Part shown: in pieces, positions 7,266 through 16,299 of the stretch
Layout: the number at the start of each line of letters is the position of its first letter
How positions within the stretch are numbered: the first letter of the stretch is position 1
Source of the DNA: Haliea sp963974125
GTDB lineage: Bacteria; Pseudomonadota; Gammaproteobacteria; Pseudomonadales; Halieaceae
DNA: 64,000 nt
Assembly: GCA_963974125.1 (NCBI GenBank)
Contig: CAXBCH010000005.1
Span: forward strand, 62,001-126,000
Direction: 5' to 3'
Program-made: the position numbers and the translations under genes
Notes under the pieces: generated by a model
Database searches by the model: none
What the model saw: only the letters and a program-made list of their open reading frames with translations
Told to the model about the DNA's origin: nothing

Positions 7266-9416
7266 TCAGATGCTCAGGTCCAGGCTGACACCATAGGTAC
7301 GGGGCATGCCCCAGGACTCGCCGAAACCGACGCTCGAGAACAGCACCTGGGTGCGATAGCGCTCGTCGGACAGGTTCTTGCCCCACAGCGACAGCGTCCA
7401 GGCTCCCGATGCGGCACCGACGCCCGCGCGTGCGTTCCACAGCCAGTAGCTGTCCTCGCGGGCCTCCTGCGGCTGGCGCACGATATCGAAGGTCATCTCA
7501 TCCTGGTAATTGAAGTCCACCATGACATCGGCGTACAGGCCCGCCGACAGCGGCCACTGGTAGCGGACGACACCGTTGACGTTCAACTCCGGGGAATTCG
7601 GCAACTCACTGCCCTCGGCGACACCACCGACGATGGAGCGGGTGATCTCGGTATCCAGCAAGCCCATCCCGAGGCGCACATCCAGCCCCTCGGCCGGGCG
7701 CCAGGCCAGCTCGATCTCGCCACCGGTCACCTCCGAATCACCGACATTGGCAATCCCGAACAGGGTACCTACCGGCGAATCGAAGATCCCGCCGTAGAAC
7801 TGCATGTCCTCGTAATCGTAGAAGAAAATGGAGGCATTCAGTTGCATGGAGCCATCCAGCAGGGTCAGCTTGGCGCCGGCCTCGTAGGCCAGCAGGTTTT
7901 CCTCCTCGAAGGGCTGTAGGTCCGACGGGTCAAAGGTCAGCTGGCCCTGGAAACCGCCGGACTTGAAGCCCCGGGATACGCTGGCATACAGCAGTGCATC
8001 CTCGAAGCCGGTGTAATCGATCCCGAATTTGCCGGATACATCGTCGGTGCTGTAGTCGTTGCGAACGCCCGGGAACAGGGGCGCCTCGAAGCCGCCGCCG
8101 ATCAGGTAGGTAAAGGCATCGGAGAAAGTCTTGTCTTCATCGGTGTAGCGCAGACCGGCTGTCAGCCGCCAGGCGGGTGTGAGCTGCCACTCGGTATGCA
8201 GGAACAAGGCAACCGAATCGGATTCCTGGCGATATTCATTGCCCAGCGACTCGAAGCCATCCAGGCCCAGCAGGGGCAGCAGGTCGGCGCTGTCAAAGCG
8301 GTCACGGGTCTCCACTTCGTCGCTGCCGTAGAAGGCACCCGCGATCCATACCAGCTCGTCACTGAGATAGGACAGGCGCAGCTCCTGGGAGAACTGCTCC
8401 ACGGCATTGTCGAAATAGCCATCCAGCTGGACCAGGCTGGTTGCATCCCGGTCTTCCACGTGGAAGCGGTCGAGCTCTTCCCAGGCGCTGATGGAGGTCA
8501 GGCTCAGCTGCTCGGTGAAAGCCCAGTTGGCGGTCAAAGAGAAGCCCTGGCTGTCTATGTCCTGCCGGGTATCCACCGAGGCACCCGAGCGGAAGACATC
8601 GCGATCACCGTCGTCCTCGGGTGAAAACGGATTGTCGATCTTCACCAGGTGCACGTCGGAGTCATCCCTGCCCCCGTGGGCGTTCAGGAGGACATCCAGG
8701 TTGTCGGTCGGCTGCCACTGCAGCAGCGCGCGCCAGGCGGTGCTGGCGATCCTGCCCACCTCCTCGCCAGTGACGCGATTGGTCTGGTGGCCGTCGCTCT
8801 GGCGGATACGCTGCACAGACAGGCGCCCCTCGAGTCCCGGCGCCAGCGGACCGCTGACAAAACCGCGACCGGAGGCATGACCGTAGCGGCCGTATTCGAG
8901 CGTTGCTCCCGCGGCAAACTCGTCGGTCGGACGGTTGGCAATGAAGTTGACCGCGCCGGCGGTGGTATTGCGCCCGAACAGGGTCCCCTGTGGCCCCTTC
9001 AGCACCTCCACCCGCGCCAGGTCATGCATCTGGAAGCTGAGCATGGCCGGTGATACCAGGTACACCTCGTCAATATAGATACCCGCTGCCGGGTTGTTGT
9101 TGGTCGCATAGTCATTGAGCCCGATACCGCGGATCGTCACATTGGGAATGGAATTGGCGACCACGTTATTGATGCGCAGGTTGGGGGTCTGTGCGGCGAT
9201 ATCCACCGGCTGGTTGAGGCGCAGCGCGTTGATGTCATCGCCACTGAGGGCAGTGACGGCGATGCCCACCTCATTGAAACTCTGTTCCCGCTTCTGCGCC
9301 GTGACAATGACTTCCTCCAGCTGCAGGCCGGCCGCCGGCTGGGCCGCGAGCTGATACTGGAATCCGGCGGTAGTGGCGGCGAGTATCGCCCCGATCATCC
9401 TGTTGTTGCGCTTCAT
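7266..9416 (-). CDS. TonB-dependent receptor in the hydantoin-type operon
   Basis: 716-aa outer-membrane receptor with signal peptide, plug starting LEEVIVTAQKREQSFNEVG, the block VEVLKGPQGTLFGRNTTAGA typical of the plug end, and a barrel ending GVSLDLSI. It belongs to the broad FecA/CirA-like class abundant in marine gammaproteobacteria and sphingomonads, not to the type found at 1227-3776. The start at 9416 is preceded by GGGAGAAAGAG; an upstream ATG at 9434 has no site. Position between the DUF917 and racemase genes (35 and 32 bp gaps) implies it imports the substrate, or a larger precursor, that the operon degrades. Confidence 0.92.
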   Translation of the reverse strand: MKRNNRMIGAILAATTAGFQYQLAAQPAAGLQLEEVIVTAQKREQSFNEVGIAVTALSGDDINALRLNQPVDIAAQTPNLRINNVVANSIPNVTIRGIGLNDYATNNNPAAGIYIDEVYLVSPAMLSFQMHDLARVEVLKGPQGTLFGRNTTAGAVNFIANRPTDEFAAGATLEYGRYGHASGRGFVSGPLAPGLEGRLSVQRIRQSDGHQTNRVTGEEVGRIASTAWRALLQWQPTDNLDVLLNAHGGRDDSDVHLVKIDNPFSPEDDGDRDVFRSGASVDTRQDIDSQGFSLTANWAFTEQLSLTSISAWEELDRFHVEDRDATSLVQLDGYFDNAVEQFSQELRLSYLSDELVWIAGAFYGSDEVETRDRFDSADLLPLLGLDGFESLGNEYRQESDSVALFLHTEWQLTPAWRLTAGLRYTDEDKTFSDAFTYLIGGGFEAPLFPGVRNDYSTDDVSGKFGIDYTGFEDALLYASVSRGFKSGGFQGQLTFDPSDLQPFEEENLLAYEAGAKLTLLDGSMQLNASIFFYDYEDMQFYGGIFDSPVGTLFGIANVGDSEVTGGEIELAWRPAEGLDVRLGMGLLDTEITRSIVGGVAEGSELPNSPELNVNGVVRYQWPLSAGLYADVMVDFNYQDEMTFDIVRQPQEAREDSYWLWNARAGVGAASGAWTLSLWGKNLSDERYRTQVLFSSVGFGESWGMPRTYGVSLDLSI

Positions 9417-9451
9417 CTCTTTCTCCCCACACATTGATGTTGTTTTGGCTG

Positions 9452-10549
9452 TTAAAGTGATTCGATCGGCCGGAAAGGATCGTCCAGCCCGAAGGCCGCA
9501 GGACCGAAGACCTGCAGCGCCGCCGGCGTTCTGAGAATGGGTGGCGCACTGACCCCGAGCACCTTCACCCGCTGTCCGTACTTGAGTCCCTCCACCGGGA
9601 TCGGTTCGGCGGTCTCCCGGTCCACCACACAGATCAGGTCGGGCACTATGGCCCGCACCGCACCGTCCTGGCGCGCCACCAGATGTTCGTTCTGGAACAC
9701 AAGCTGCATCGCGGCACCGCTGCCGTCCAGCGCCACCAGGTCACACAGCCCCACCGAGAACCCGCCGCGGGTGTCGCGCTGGAGGTCGCTGACCTTGCCG
9801 TCGAAGATCACCTTGCAGTGGCTGTAGTAGGGGGTGGCACGCAGCGCCGACAGCAGGGCTCCCACGGGATCACCGGCCCTGCGGCCCGCCGCGATGGCGC
9901 GGCCGATCTCCAGCGCCAGGGTCATGGTGCCGGTGACCGCGCTGTCCTTGACCTGGCGTCCGGTCATGAGATAGCTGGAAAGCATGACGCTGCAGCCCAT
10001 CTCCACAGCGCACACCCGCACCAGGTCCTCCGCGCGCTTGGCACTGCCGGTATTCACGACCAGGGAATTCAAGTGCTCGTCAGTCACCACCAGCGGGGTA
10101 CAGGACACGCCGTGGACGTTGTAGGTGACCATCTGGATCTCGGGAAAGGCGCGTCCCATGCCGTCGGCATCCACCAGTGGCAGCCCGGTGCGGGCCGCGG
10201 CCATGACCGGCACCAGCGAGTTGACCCCGCCAATTTCGATCGGGATCACCGCGTCTGCACGCCGGCCCGTGTATTCCTGCAGCTGTGCCAGGGCGAGATC
10301 GATGTCATCGCCACAGGCGCCCTTCTCCACCAGCACCGTGGGCGCGCCCAGCATTGCGATGGTGTAGACGTTGGCATCGTCCGCAAGGCTTTCCACGCTG
10401 ACCAGCTCAGGTGACCCGAACTCCTCGATCGCGCTGGTGGCAAGCATCCGACCGATATAGGGGTCCCCGCCGCCTCCCGTTCCCAGGAACGCGGCGCCGG
10501 TGGCAATGTAGGGCAGGTCTTCCAGACTTATCTTCATGTTCGCTTGCAT
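9452..10549 (-). CDS. DUF917 / S-methyl-thiohydantoin desulfurase family protein
   Basis: 365-aa member of the former DUF917 family, now named after S-methyl-thiohydantoin desulfurase. Diagnostic features: an N-terminal GAAFLGTGGGGDPYIG glycine-rich loop, IPIEIGGVNSLVP, the PLVDADGMGRAFPE motif, and a C-terminal beta-rich domain ending near GPAAFGLDDPF. Family members usually sit next to HyuA-like proteins, as here (23 bp from the HyuA-like gene). One characterised member acts in ergothioneine breakdown on an S-methylated thiohydantoin; whether this protein does the same is open. The start could be ATG 10549 or ATG 10537; the GGGAG at about 10551-10555 fits neither spacing well. Confidence 0.85.
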   Translation of the reverse strand: MQANMKISLEDLPYIATGAAFLGTGGGGDPYIGRMLATSAIEEFGSPELVSVESLADDANVYTIAMLGAPTVLVEKGACGDDIDLALAQLQEYTGRRADAVIPIEIGGVNSLVPVMAAARTGLPLVDADGMGRAFPEIQMVTYNVHGVSCTPLVVTDEHLNSLVVNTGSAKRAEDLVRVCAVEMGCSVMLSSYLMTGRQVKDSAVTGTMTLALEIGRAIAAGRRAGDPVGALLSALRATPYYSHCKVIFDGKVSDLQRDTRGGFSVGLCDLVALDGSGAAMQLVFQNEHLVARQDGAVRAIVPDLICVVDRETAEPIPVEGLKYGQRVKVLGVSAPPILRTPAALQVFGPAAFGLDDPFRPIESL

Positions 10550-10572
10550 ACTCCCGTAGAGCCCTGGAGGCT

Positions 10573-12126
10573 TCAGATACCGGCGGCCAGGTCACCGGCC
10601 ACCTTGACTTTCACCCGGACGGCATTGCCCGGCACATACGCCAGCGGCAACTCCTCGAGGTCAATGACCACGATGCTGTCCGGTCGCGCACCGGCGGCCA
10701 CGGCGCGCTCGCAGGCTTCGGCCCGGGCCGCGGCCAGGGCCGCTTCGCGACCGCTCTGCTCGTAGGAGAACACCCGGTCGGTCTCGCCACCGATCTGGGC
10801 GATCGAGGCGCCAATGGCATTGGCAACGCCGGCGTGCCCGGGCACGATGACCTCGGTGGTCCCGGGGATGTCCCGGCTGATCAGCACCGCGCCGCCGCCC
10901 ACCAGGATCAGGGGCACCGGCTCGGCACTGGTTTTCATCCGGTCCACCCCGCCGGCTACCATGTCGTGTATCCGGGTGACGCAGCGCTCAACCAGGGCCG
11001 GATCCAGGTGGGCCACGCGGTCGCGGTCGCCGATCTCGGCGTAGCCCGCCGCCACCGCGATATCCGTGGCGGTGAGGGTACTGCCGCCGAACACCAGGGC
11101 TTCCTCCAGCAGGCGGTAGCCTACCGAGCCCGGGCCGATGGCGACGTCGCCATCCTGCTCGACAACGCGGGAACCGCCGCCCAGTCCCAGCGCGTAGATA
11201 TCGGGCATGCGGAAATTGGTGCGCACCCCCCCGACATCCACCGACACCGAGGATTCGCGCGGGAAGCCGCCGGCCAGCCAGCCGAAATCCGTGGTCGTGC
11301 CGCCGATGTCCGCCACCATCGCGGTTTCATGCCCCCCCAGGCGCGCGGCGCCGCGCATGCTGTTGGTCGGGCCGGAGGCAAAGGTCAGCACCGGGTAGCG
11401 CTCGACAAAATCCGCGCTCATCAGGGTGCCGTCGTTCTGGCTGATATAGAAGGGGGCCTGCAGCGACAGTGCGCGCATCGCCGCCCCGAAGGAACGAACA
11501 ACCTCGCGCGACAGCCGGGCCAGCGAAGCGTTCATGATGGTGGCGTTTTCCCGCTCCAGCAGTCCTATCCGGCCGATTGTATGGGACAGGGTGATCGCCA
11601 CCTCCGCCCCCATTTCCGCGCGTACGATGTCCGCCGCACGCAACTCCATGTCGGCGCTGATGGGCGAAAACAGGGAAGAGATGGCGACGCTCTGGATGCC
11701 CGCTTCGCGGAAATGTTGCGCGGCCTCGCGCACCGCCTTTTCGTCGAGCTCCGCGTTGACGCGGCCATCGTATTGCACGCCGCCGCGAACCTGAAAGCAG
11801 GGTCCACCAATCGCCTGGCGAATGTCCCGGGGCCAGTCCACCAGCGGCGGGATGCCGCGAGCCGCCGGCAGGGCAACCCGCAGGATACCCACCGGCAGCA
11901 GGGATTGGCGAGCCACGAAGGCGTTGGTGAAATGGGTGGTGCCGATCATCACCGCGGTCACGGCCCGTGGCTCGACTCCCGCCGACATCAGTACCCGACG
12001 CAGCGCAGCCTCGATGCCGGAGCTCACGTCCTCCGTCGTCGGCTGCTTGCAACTGGCCACCACCCGCAGGCCGTCAACCAGCACCGCATCCGTATTCGTC
12101 CCGCCGACATCGACTCCGATTCTCAT
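10573..12126 (-). CDS. HyuA-like hydantoinase/oxoprolinase N-terminal family protein
   Basis: 517-aa protein of the hydantoinase/oxoprolinase family. The N-terminus MRIGVDVGGTNTDAVLVDG is the phosphate-1 loop of the actin-like ATPase fold. Later come MIGTTHFTNAF, DGTLMSADF, FASGPTNSMRGAA, VADIGGTTTDFG and LGLGGGSRVV, all standard for this family, which couples ATP hydrolysis to opening of cyclic amides such as hydantoins or 5-oxoproline. At 517 aa it matches the shorter form that pairs with DUF917 proteins rather than with HyuB; no hyuB is present. The start at ATG 12126 puts the nucleotide loop at the N-terminus. First gene of the leftward operon, divergent from a MalT-like regulator. Confidence 0.88.
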   Translation of the reverse strand: MRIGVDVGGTNTDAVLVDGLRVVASCKQPTTEDVSSGIEAALRRVLMSAGVEPRAVTAVMIGTTHFTNAFVARQSLLPVGILRVALPAARGIPPLVDWPRDIRQAIGGPCFQVRGGVQYDGRVNAELDEKAVREAAQHFREAGIQSVAISSLFSPISADMELRAADIVRAEMGAEVAITLSHTIGRIGLLERENATIMNASLARLSREVVRSFGAAMRALSLQAPFYISQNDGTLMSADFVERYPVLTFASGPTNSMRGAARLGGHETAMVADIGGTTTDFGWLAGGFPRESSVSVDVGGVRTNFRMPDIYALGLGGGSRVVEQDGDVAIGPGSVGYRLLEEALVFGGSTLTATDIAVAAGYAEIGDRDRVAHLDPALVERCVTRIHDMVAGGVDRMKTSAEPVPLILVGGGAVLISRDIPGTTEVIVPGHAGVANAIGASIAQIGGETDRVFSYEQSGREAALAAARAEACERAVAAGARPDSIVVIDLEELPLAYVPGNAVRVKVKVAGDLAAGI

Positions 12127-12324
12127 GGTGTAATGTATCCCTGACTGCTTCAGGCTTACCCTAGCCAGCGCCGCGCCCACTCACAATCCGCTTCTGGTGT
12201 GGGAAACCGGTGTCCGCGGGTGGGGCCGGTTTCAGCACTGTCGTCTGCAGCCCACCCGAACGGGCGGGGCGGGCCGGGCGCATGGGCGTCGATTTCCCGG
12301 CGCCAGTCTTATACAGTCAGTGCT
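12127..12324. promoter_or_regulatory. Divergent control region, hydantoin-type operon / LuxR regulator
   Basis: 198 bp between divergent start codons. It must carry promoters for the leftward catabolic operon and for the rightward MalT-like regulator. I see no confident -10/-35 pair or long palindrome, so the operator is not assigned; regulation of the operon by the neighbouring gene is inferred from the divergent layout alone. Confidence 0.4.
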
Positions 12325-15093
12325 ATGCAGGAACATGCCCCAGAAGACACGCCCCGCCCGACCACGGCCTTCCCGCCGTGGCTCGCGCTCGCCAAGGTGT
12401 ATCCGCCCAGCCAGCGGGTGGATGTGCTCGCCCGCCGGGGTCTCGAACTGCGCCTGAACGAGGGGCTGTCGAAGCGGGCGACCATTGTCAGCGCCCCCGC
12501 CGGGTACGGCAAAAGCACGCTGCTCGCAAACTGGCTGCGCCAGTTGCCGGATAGCACGGCAACCTGCTGCTGGCTGGCGCTGGACGAAGACGACAACGAC
12601 GATCTGCAGTTGTTGACCTATCTCGCCTTCAGCCTGTCCCGCGCCGGCGTCCTCCAGCCCACCTATCAGGACAGCAATGCATTCCACGGCGAGCTCACGC
12701 CCCGCCAGATACTCAACCTGATCCAGCGCAGCATCGAGGCCTGCACCGGGCGCGTCCTGCTGGTTATCGATGACTTCGAGAAGCTTTTGCCGGCGAGCAT
12801 TGAAGCAATCATGCAGCCACTGTTGCGCTACGCGCCCGAGAACCTGCATCTTTGCATCGCCACCCGTGATGACAGCGCCCTGGACCTCAGCCGGCTGGAG
12901 GTCAACGGGGAGGTACAGCGTCTTGATGCCACGGCACTACAGTTCACCCTGCCCGAGATCCGGGAGATATTCTCGGGCCAGCTGCCTGCCGCGGTAGCCG
13001 AAGAGATCTACCGTCGCACCCGGGGCTGGCCGGTCGCGGTCCAGATGTTGCGCAGCGCCCTCGCCACCGAGCGCGACCACGAGCGGGTACTGCAGGAGCT
13101 GGGCCGTGATGCCGGCACCCTGTCTGCCTACCTTGCCCACCAGATCCTGGAAGGGCTGGAGGACCCGGACCGGCAATTCCTGATGTCGGTTGCACCGCTG
13201 GAAAGAGTGGATTGCCCGTTGGCCGACCATGTTCGCGAGGCAGGGGACAGCCTGCAACGCATTCACCGGCTGCAGCACCTGCACAGCCTGATACGACCGC
13301 TATCGGGGCCCGGTGACATCTTCCAGCTGCACCCCCTGTTGCGGGATCATCTCTACCGTCGGCTGCAGATCGAGGATCCGGCCCGGCTGCGACACCTGCA
13401 CAGCCGCATCGCGGACTGGTATGCCCGCGAGTCCGACCTGGTGAATGCTGTGCGCCACTGCGTGCTTGCCGGCGACCCCGCTCGCGCCATCGGGATTATC
13501 GAATCCATGGGCGCCATTTCCCTCTGGTTGCGCGAGGGCATTACCCGGATCCGCACCGCACTGGGCCTGCTCGACACCATGGTCATCGGCGCGTCACCGC
13601 TGCTGTTGTTGTTACAGAGCATCATCGAGGTGAAGGATGGCCTGGTATTCAGGGCCCTGCAGACATTCCGCGAGGCCGAGCGGCTGGTCCTGGATGACGG
13701 GGCTGCCCAGGCGGCGGGAGTACCCGAGACGCTGCTGAACGAACTCCGGCAGATCGACGCCTACCTGGCCATCTATGCGGGGCGCAGGATCCGGGAAACC
13801 AGCTACCAGGCCCTGCTGGAGTCAACCGCCCGGATCGACCGCCAGGATCCGGAGCGGCGCGCCTTCCACTACAACCTGATGTGCGTGGTGCATACCCAGC
13901 AGGGCGATTTTCGCAGTGCCCGCCACTTTGCCCGGGAGGCCATCCGCTCCTTTCGGGAGATGGGCTCCCTGTATGGCGAAAGCTATCTGTACTTCCACCT
14001 CGGCGATGCCAGTTTTGCCGAGGGCGAAACCGCCAAAGCCGAAGAGCTCTATCGAAACGGGCTCGATATGGCACGGCGCAAGTTCAGCGAAGACAAGGGC
14101 CTCAGGCTGATCGGCCATGTCCTGCTGCTGGAGTTGCTGGACGAGCTGGACCGCGACGATATGTCGCTGACGGTATTGCGGCAGCTTCCGCGCGAACTGG
14201 AGGCTCGCGAGGCCTGGTTCGACATCTACCTGGCAGGCTACTGTACCGCCAGCAATATCGAGTATCGACGCTCGGGCCTGAAGCCCGCACTGCGGCTGCT
14301 GGAGCGGGCCATGAAGTACGCTGACCAGCAGCGCCTGGCACGCCTGGAGGACTTGCTGCAGTGCCAGCGTGTCGAGCTGCTGGTGAGGGCGGGCAAGCAC
14401 CGCGCCGCCCGTGCGCTGGTCGCGGATTCAGGCATCAGCCTGGAGGCCTATCGCAGCGGTGACGGCAATGAAGCGGCCTGGCGCGAGCGGGATGTTGCCG
14501 CCCTCGCCATCAGCCGCCTGCTGCTCGCGGAGGGGCGCAGCCAGGAAGCGCTCGCCGAGCTGGCGCACTTTTCGGCCCAGGCGCGCGAGCAGGGGCGCCT
14601 TCGCTCATCGATCCGCTACGCCCTGCTGATGGCCCAGGCAGCCCACGCCCTGGGCGACAGGGATCGGGCACGGGAGCACACCGGTGAGGTTCTGGCGCTG
14701 TCCCTGCGCACTGGTTTTATCCGCGCTCTGGTGGACGATGCGGGCCCGCTCGAGGACCTCATCGACCTGTACCTGGCTCGCAGCGAGGGCCTCGACGCCA
14801 GACTGGTGAACCACGCCGTCAGGTTCAGGGAGCGGCTGCGGGGACCCGCCACCGGCGCAGTCACCCAACCCCTGCTCAGCAAGCGCGAACAGGAGGTCAT
14901 GGCCCTGCTGGCCCTGGGTGCTGCCAACAAGGTGATCGCCAGAGACCTGGACCTGTCCGAGAACACCGTGCGCTTTCACCTCAAGAACATCTTTGCCAAG
15001 CTGAACGTCCAGAACCGGGTGCAGGCGGTCAGCAAGGCATCCCTGTTGGGGGCTGACCGCCGCCAACGGCGCACACCCGCCCACGGGCGCTGA
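12325..15093 (+). CDS. MalT-like LuxR-family ATP-binding transcriptional regulator
   Basis: 922-aa STAND-type regulator. Near the N-terminus is the MalT-type lead-in (LALAKVYPPSQRVDVLARRGL), then Walker A APAGYGKST (residues 57-65), Walker B VLLVIDDFEKL, a long helical TPR-like sensor region, and a LuxR helix-turn-helix from about residue 851 (LSKREQEVMALLALG, then LSENTVRFHLKNIFAKL). Proteins of this build multimerise on ATP plus an inducer and activate catabolic genes. The start at ATG 12325 is chosen because homology begins just after it; the in-frame extension to 12199 overlaps likely promoter DNA. Divergent from the HyuA-like gene, so it is the probable operon activator. Confidence 0.9.
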   Translation: MQEHAPEDTPRPTTAFPPWLALAKVYPPSQRVDVLARRGLELRLNEGLSKRATIVSAPAGYGKSTLLANWLRQLPDSTATCCWLALDEDDNDDLQLLTYLAFSLSRAGVLQPTYQDSNAFHGELTPRQILNLIQRSIEACTGRVLLVIDDFEKLLPASIEAIMQPLLRYAPENLHLCIATRDDSALDLSRLEVNGEVQRLDATALQFTLPEIREIFSGQLPAAVAEEIYRRTRGWPVAVQMLRSALATERDHERVLQELGRDAGTLSAYLAHQILEGLEDPDRQFLMSVAPLERVDCPLADHVREAGDSLQRIHRLQHLHSLIRPLSGPGDIFQLHPLLRDHLYRRLQIEDPARLRHLHSRIADWYARESDLVNAVRHCVLAGDPARAIGIIESMGAISLWLREGITRIRTALGLLDTMVIGASPLLLLLQSIIEVKDGLVFRALQTFREAERLVLDDGAAQAAGVPETLLNELRQIDAYLAIYAGRRIRETSYQALLESTARIDRQDPERRAFHYNLMCVVHTQQGDFRSARHFAREAIRSFREMGSLYGESYLYFHLGDASFAEGETAKAEELYRNGLDMARRKFSEDKGLRLIGHVLLLELLDELDRDDMSLTVLRQLPRELEAREAWFDIYLAGYCTASNIEYRRSGLKPALRLLERAMKYADQQRLARLEDLLQCQRVELLVRAGKHRAARALVADSGISLEAYRSGDGNEAAWRERDVAALAISRLLLAEGRSQEALAELAHFSAQAREQGRLRSSIRYALLMAQAAHALGDRDRAREHTGEVLALSLRTGFIRALVDDAGPLEDLIDLYLARSEGLDARLVNHAVRFRERLRGPATGAVTQPLLSKREQEVMALLALGAANKVIARDLDLSENTVRFHLKNIFAKLNVQNRVQAVSKASLLGADRRQRRTPAHGR

Positions 15094-15099
15094 CTGTCT

Positions 15100-15303
15100 T
15101 CAGGAAAAGGCGGTTCCAGTTCTTACGCCGAGCTTTTTGAACAGGATGGCGGCCGGGCAGAAGCCGGTGAAGGCAGCCTGCAGGAGATTGGCGCCCACAA
15201 AGGCGGTAAACCAGAGCCAGTAGCCGCTATGGAGCTGGGCCAGCACGAGGCTGAACAGAACCATGATGCCGGCAAAGGCCATCACTGCGCGATCAAGTGT
15301 CAT
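15100..15303 (-). CDS. DUF2892 small inner-membrane protein
   Basis: 67-aa protein with two hydrophobic helices, MAFAGIMVLFSLVLAQ and LWFTAFVGANLLQAAF, followed by the family hallmark GFCPAAILFKKLGV. DUF2892 proteins are small inner-membrane proteins, sometimes fused to rhodanese domains (E. coli YgaP); function unknown. The start at ATG 15303 is preceded by GGGAGAA. It converges on the LuxR regulator gene with 6 bp between the stops. Confidence 0.87.
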   Translation of the reverse strand: MTLDRAVMAFAGIMVLFSLVLAQLHSGYWLWFTAFVGANLLQAAFTGFCPAAILFKKLGVRTGTAFS

Positions 15304-15447
15304 GACATTCTCCCTGGGATAAACCCGCTGCAACTGCACATACATTAGTATTTTCTTATATATTTGTCAAAGTGCTCGCCGCGGGGGCAATGGCAGTATC
15401 CATTGCTGTATCCTTCCGGAGGCTGAAAAGACAACAGGAATCAATTC

Positions 15448-16299
15448 ATGAGTAATGCAGATCAGCTGGCCTACTGGAACGGCGAGGCGGGCCACAAGTG
15501 GGCGGACAATGACGCGATGATGGCGCACATGCTGGCCCCCATCGCCCGGGATCTTATCCAGCACGCCAATATCGGGGGCGCCCGGCGGGTACTGGATGTG
15601 GGCTGCGGCGGCGGCAGCGAAACCCTGCTGCTGGCAGAGCACCTCGGCCCCCAGGCCAGCGTGCTCGGTGTGGACATTTCCGCCCCCCTGCTGGCCGTTG
15701 CGCGGGAGCGCGCCCGGGCAGCGGGCGCCCGCGGCAGGCAGGTCGAGTTCCTTGAGGCGGACGCCTCGAGCCACGCCTTCCCCCCCGCCAGCTTCGACCT
15801 GCTGTTTTCCCGCTTCGGAGTCATGTTCTTCGACGACCCGACAGCGGCCTTTGCCAACCTGTACCTGGCTCTCCAGCCCGGGGCAAAGCTGGCGTTCTCC
15901 TGCTGGCAGCCGTTGCAGGAGAACCTGTGGGCGATGATCCCCCTCAAGGCCGCGTTCCAGCATCTGCCGGCGCCGGAGCCACCACCACCCCATGCCCCGG
16001 GACCCTTCGCCTTTGCCGATGCCGACTACACCCGCTCGGTACTGGCGGGCGCCGGGTTCAGCGACATCGCGATCACGGCACACGCGATCACCATGGCCTG
16101 GGGGCGCGAGGACGATCTCGCCACCACAGCCCGGGACATGTTGAACATGGGCCCGGTGAGCCGTCTGCTGCAGGACTGCGACCCGGTACTCCGGGAAGCC
16201 GTCCACAGCTCCGCCATCGAGGCCATGGCGCCCTGGTTCAGCGACGGCAAGATACGCATGCCCGGGGCGGTGTGGCTGGTGACGGCGAGCAAGCAGTGA
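15448..16299 (+). CDS. Class I SAM-dependent methyltransferase
   Basis: 283-aa methyltransferase. Motif I is RRVLDVGCGGGSETLLLAE; the acidic loop is VLGVDISAPLL; motif II/III is FDLLFSRFGVMFFDDP. Sequence style matches the Methyltransf_25/11 type acting on small molecules, substrate unknown. It starts MSNADQLAYWNGEAGHKWA, a common opening in this group, with AGGA upstream. Its stop codon overlaps the GTG start of the next gene (GTGA), so the two are probably translationally coupled. Confidence 0.87.
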   Translation: MSNADQLAYWNGEAGHKWADNDAMMAHMLAPIARDLIQHANIGGARRVLDVGCGGGSETLLLAEHLGPQASVLGVDISAPLLAVARERARAAGARGRQVEFLEADASSHAFPPASFDLLFSRFGVMFFDDPTAAFANLYLALQPGAKLAFSCWQPLQENLWAMIPLKAAFQHLPAPEPPPPHAPGPFAFADADYTRSVLAGAGFSDIAITAHAITMAWGREDDLATTARDMLNMGPVSRLLQDCDPVLREAVHSSAIEAMAPWFSDGKIRMPGAVWLVTASKQ

